A DNA stretch of 64,000 nucleotides from JBGPGW01 sp046349515. GTDB taxonomy: Bacteria; Pseudomonadota; Alphaproteobacteria; CADEGL01. The position numbers were made by a program, and so were the translations under genes. Positions 58,440-64,000 of this stretch are shown piece by piece. The notes under the pieces are model-generated. The model made no database searches. It was given only the letters and a program-made list of their open reading frames with translations, and had not been told where the DNA came from. Position 1 is the first letter of the stretch, and each line of letters starts with the position of its first letter. Location: assembly GCA_046349515.1 (NCBI GenBank), contig JAXMCE010000008.1:62001-126000 (forward strand), in the 5' to 3' direction.

Positions 58440-58588
58440 GGCTCAGCCGGTAACGGGCCACCGTACGAGTTCGCGTCGGGCCTTCGCGAATGAATTTATC
58501 CCATTGAACTATTGAGAAGTTCATGATCGGTTCCGGTCTTGAGCCCCCGTTCGCGAAGGGCTTGAGGAACCCCCTCCCATCTCCCGCC

Positions 58589-58617
58589 TTGACAAGGCAC
58601 TTTCCCCAATCTAGAAC
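58589..58617 (+). promoter_or_regulatory. SOS promoter of the imuA-imuB-dnaE2 operon
   Basis: A consensus -35 TTGACA is followed after 17 bases by a -10-like TAGAAC, which overlaps the first LexA box. Transcription would start near 58624. The position of the boxes over and after the -10 explains repression by LexA. Confidence 0.68.
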
Positions 58618-58643
58618 AAACACAGAACGAACAAATCGCGAAC
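58614..58643. promoter_or_regulatory. two abutting LexA boxes
   Basis: GAAC-N7-GAAC occurs twice head to tail with no spacer: the first spans 58614-58628 and the second 58629-58643. This is the alphaproteobacterial LexA site (GTTC-N7-GTTC on the other strand). The pair covers the -10 and the transcription start. Double boxes imply tight or cooperative repression until DNA damage. Confidence 0.88.
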
Positions 58644-58665
58644 ATGCATAGCAGGGATCCGGGGC

Positions 58666-59469
58666 GTGTCCAGCCACATGACCCAACGCCACAACCGTCA
58701 CTCCATCCCCGTCCGGGATCTCCGGTCCTTGCGCGCGCGCCTGGCGCGTTTCGAGCGCCTCGACCGGCTGCCGGTCCTTCCCCTGGGCCTCAAGGCGATC
58801 GACGCGCACCTCCCCTGGGGCGGGCTTCCCTGCGGCTGCCTCCATGAGGTGATCGACCGGGGAGACGGGGCGAGCATCGGTTTCGCCGGCGCCCTCCTCG
58901 CCAGGCTCAGTGCGCGGGGGCCCGTGCTGTGGCTCACCTCGCGCGACGACCTCTATCCCGCCGGCCTCGAACGGCTCGGGAGTCCGGGCTGGACGCGCCG
59001 CCTCCTCGTCGTCGAGACGCGGCGCGCGGCCGACACGCTCTGGGCCATGGAAGAAAGCCTGCGCGCGCCCAGCCTCGCGGGTGTCCTCGCCGAGACGCCC
59101 AAACTCACCCTCAAGGACAGCCGCCGCCTCCAGCTCGCCGCCGAGACGCGGGCCGCGACGGGCCTGATCCTCCGCCGCCTGCCGGCAGGCACGGCTGCGG
59201 AGGACATCGACAGCGCACTGCCGGCGAGCGCCGCCGTCACGCGCTGGTGCGCGACCACCCTCCCGAGCCACCGCGCCCAAGGCAGGCCCGGCGAGGGTGA
59301 ATTCAACGGGATCGGATTTTCACGCTGGCGAGTCGAGCTGCTGCGCTGTCGCGGCGGCAAGCCTCGCCTTTGGACCATGGAGCAGAACGATGAAACGGGT
59401 GCTTTCGCTGTGGTTACCGAGATTCTCGACCGACAGGATCGCGCGGACGAGGCCCGCCTGGCGGTCTAG
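58666..59469 (+). CDS. imuA: ImuA, RecA/SulA-like mutasome protein
   Basis: 267-residue protein with the RecA-like fold seen in ImuA. It starts VRDLRSLRARLARFERLD and has LPLGLKAIDAHLPWGGLPCG followed by LHEVIDRGDGASIGFAGALL, in which the Walker A loop is degenerate, then SRDDLYPAGLERLG and a C-terminal RWRVELLRCRGGKPR. It binds ImuB and modulates RecA during damage-induced mutagenesis. The start is GTG here; an in-frame ATG four codons later is equally possible. The gene overlaps imuB by about 80 bases and lies under the double LexA box. Confidence 0.88.
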   Translation: MSSHMTQRHNRHSIPVRDLRSLRARLARFERLDRLPVLPLGLKAIDAHLPWGGLPCGCLHEVIDRGDGASIGFAGALLARLSARGPVLWLTSRDDLYPAGLERLGSPGWTRRLLVVETRRAADTLWAMEESLRAPSLAGVLAETPKLTLKDSRRLQLAAETRAATGLILRRLPAGTAAEDIDSALPASAAVTRWCATTLPSHRAQGRPGEGEFNGIGFSRWRVELLRCRGGKPRLWTMEQNDETGAFAVVTEILDRQDRADEARLAV

Positions 59470-61266
59470 GCCCTTCGTCACGACCTTCGCCGAGCGCGGC
59501 CGGCTCATCGTCGCCGCGGCGAATGGCGCGGCCGAGGAATCCGGCATCGGCCCCGGCCTGCCGCTCGCCGACGCCCAGGCCCTTCTCCCCAGCCTCGCGA
59601 GTCTCCCGGCCGACCCCAAGGCCGATGCGGAAGCGCTCGCGGCCTTGGCCGAGTGGTGCCAGCGCTACACGCCGTCGGTCGGGATCAGCGGCAGCGACGG
59701 GCTCTTCCTCGACATCACCGGCTGCGCCCATCTCATGGGCGGGGAGGAAGCGCTCGGGGCCGATCTTCTCGACCGGCTCGAGGGCTTCGGCTTCACGGCG
59801 CGCGCCGCCGCGGCCCACACGCCCGGCGCCGCCTGGGCCTTCGCCCACTTCGCCCTCGGCACGGAGCGGTTCGCCTCTGTCTTGTGCAGCGCACATATCG
59901 CTGCAGCAAAAAATTCGTTGTGCGCACAACAAAATTCATTGTGCGCAGCAAAGCCGCGAATCCCTTCCCTCTTTCCCCTCCCCGATGGCGAGGATGTGGT
60001 GCGCGGATTGCTGGCACCGCTCCCCGTCGCGGCCTTGCGGATCTCGCCCGCCCATGAAGCGGAGCTGAAGCGCCTCGGCTTGAAGCGCATCGGCGATCTC
60101 TATGCCATTCCGCGCGCAGGCCTCGTCCGGCGTTTCGGCGACGCGCTCGCCCTCCGCCTCGACCAGGCCGTGGGCCATGTGGCGGAGCCCATCTCCCCGC
60201 GCTGTCCCTCGGACCCTGACCTCCTCCGCCATGCCTTCGCCGAGCCCGTCCGCGAACGCGCGGTCATCGGCGCCGTGTTCGACCGCCTGCTCGCGGGCCT
60301 TTGCGAGCGCCTCGAGCGCAAGGGGCTCGGCATCCGCCGGCTCGATTTCACCCTTTACCGCACCGACGGCACGCGTGCCGCGGCCGAGGCCCGCACCAGC
60401 CGGCCAGCGCTCGACACGAAGCACCTGGCGCGCCTCTTCCAGGACAAGCTCGACCGCCTCGACCCCGGCCTTGGGGTCGACCTCGCCACCTTGAGCGCGC
60501 CCTTGAGCGAACCCTTCTGCCTGCGTCAGACGAGCGGGCTTGCCCCCGCCGCGTCTCGTCCGGCGCAGCATGCGGTCGACGAGCTCGCCCCGCTCGTCGA
60601 CCGCCTCGACAACCGCCTCGGCCCCGGCACGGCACGGCGCCTCGTGGCTGCGGAGAGCCACATCCCCGAGCGCGCTGTCCTCCGCCGCCCTCCTTTCTCG
60701 GCGGGTCCGCGCGCCAGGGCGCCGTCCGCACCGCCGAACAACCAGCCGCCGCGGCCCGTGCGCCTCTTCAATCCGCCCGAGCCGATCGAGGCCATGGCGC
60801 CCGTTCCCGACCACCCGCCGGTGCTCTTCCGCTGGCGCACCCACCTCCACCGGGTGAAGTCGGCGGAGGGGCCAGAGCGCATCGCACCGGAATGGTGGAA
60901 TCCCAATGACTGGCCGCGCGCGACCCCTTTGCGTGACGCAAAAGAAGGCGCGGCAAACGCCGCGCCCGGTTTGCGTGACGCGGATATAGACGCGGCGAAC
61001 GCCGCGCCTGGGCGCATCGCACCGGAATGGTGGAATCCCAAAGACCGGCCGGACGCAATCTCGTTGCGTGACGGAGAAGAAGGCGCGGCGAACGCCGCCG
61101 CGACCCCTTCACGTGACGCGGACATCGGCGCGGCGAACGCCGCGCCCGGCCGGACCCGCGACTACTACCGGGTCGAGGATGAGGACGGACGGCGGTTCTG
61201 GCTGTTCCGGCGCGGCCTCTATCAGCCCGGCGCCCGGCCCGACTGGTTCCTCCACGGCCTTTTCCC

Positions 61267-61270
<4 letters not shown>
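59390..61270 (+). CDS. imuB: ImuB, inactive Y-family polymerase-like mutasome hub
   Basis: 626-residue Y-family relative that links ImuA, the sliding clamp and DnaE2. It begins MKRVLSLWLPRFSTDRIART. The SDGLFLDITGCAHLMGG strand keeps the fold, but the acidic SIDE motif and the first metal Asp of active polymerases are missing, as expected of ImuB. Helix-hairpin region: KRLGLKRIGDLYAIPRAGLV. Oddities: an AT-rich in-frame insert near residue 175 (KNSLCAQQNSLCAAK) and a 45/46-residue tandem duplication before the conserved C-terminal RDYYRVEDEDGRRFWLFRRG. Its TGA overlaps the dnaE2 start. Confidence 0.9.
59911..59948. repeat. AT-rich in-frame insert with palindrome inside imuB
   Basis: Two near-identical halves, each AAATTC followed by GTTGTGCGCA or ATTGTGCGCA, lie 21 bases apart. 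The first half contains a perfect 14-base palindrome, GTTGTGCGCACAAC. The insert keeps frame and codes for a repeated NSLCA peptide. It stands out against the GC-rich gene. Confidence 0.6.
60877..61150 (+). repeat. tandem duplication of 45/46 codons in imuB
   Basis: Two successive units both begin RIAPEWWNP and both contain SLRD/PLRD, EGAANAA and RDADI.AANAAPG. The first 30 bases of the units are identical at the DNA level, while the remainder has diverged. The duplication sits in the linker before the C-terminal conserved tail. Confidence 0.88.

Positions 61271-64000
<2,730 letters not shown>

Overview
The window is GC-rich chromosomal DNA from an alphaproteobacterium, probably Hyphomicrobiales or a relative. 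The clearest clue is an imuA-imuB-dnaE2 cassette preceded by GAAC-N7-GAAC boxes, the LexA site type of Alphaproteobacteria. Supporting clues are high GC, many GTG starts and ATGA overlaps, several CoA-transferase III/SDR/amidase genes, and a family of intergenic CTCATCC...GGATGAG palindromes. No rRNA, tRNA, CRISPR array, transposase or phage gene was seen.

Layout. 1-2310: end of an acyl-CoA catabolic operon (acyl-CoA dehydrogenase, CaiB-type CoA transferase, enoyl-CoA hydratase-like protein). 2307-4798 (minus): arsenic operon arsR-arsI-arsC-arsN-like-aqpS, with an operator lying on the promoter and start codon of arsR. 4836-8659 (minus): a thiol/sulfur group in which a cysteine-dioxygenase-like cupin fused to four rhodanese domains precedes an ATC-hydrolase-like protein, a 52-residue protein and a DUF3175 protein. 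9734-16330: four tandem paralogous FAD oxidoreductases followed by a CmcJ/NvfI-type oxygenase. 16606-25765: acyl-CoA dehydrogenase, lipoprotein, two paralogous TauD-type dioxygenases around a membrane methyltransferase, an SDR, a mesaconyl-CoA transferase/hydratase pair and a class III aminotransferase. 25818-33868: a low-GC ion channel, an ECF sigma/anti-sigma/metal-sensor operon facing a MacAB-outer-membrane-lipoprotein exporter, then a FecR-domain protein. 34005-43436: quinone reductase, SDRs, a 650-base gap, a His/Gly-rich secreted protein, an exported carbonic-anhydrase-like protein, an HtrA-like pseudoprotease, mtnA and an amidase. 43494-58439: mixed metabolic genes (CoxL-like molybdoenzyme, MFS pump, GlpD, flavin amine oxidase, keto-acid hydratase, acyl-CoA ligase, adenylate cyclase, EF-hand protein, amidase, epimerase). 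58589-64000: SOS mutagenesis operon imuA-imuB-dnaE2, with dnaE2 running off the end.

How it fits together. The ars operon is a complete inorganic and organic arsenic module without an ArsB/Acr3 pump; the aquaglyceroporin probably serves as the exit. The imu operon is an SOS-controlled translesion mutasome. The most novel-looking units are the CDO-rhodanese/ATC-hydrolase pair, the four-flavoenzyme cluster with its CmcJ-like partner, and the pseudoprotease coupled to a small secreted domain that recurs at the C-terminus of the adenylate cyclase. These three are inferences from gene order and motifs and have not been tested.
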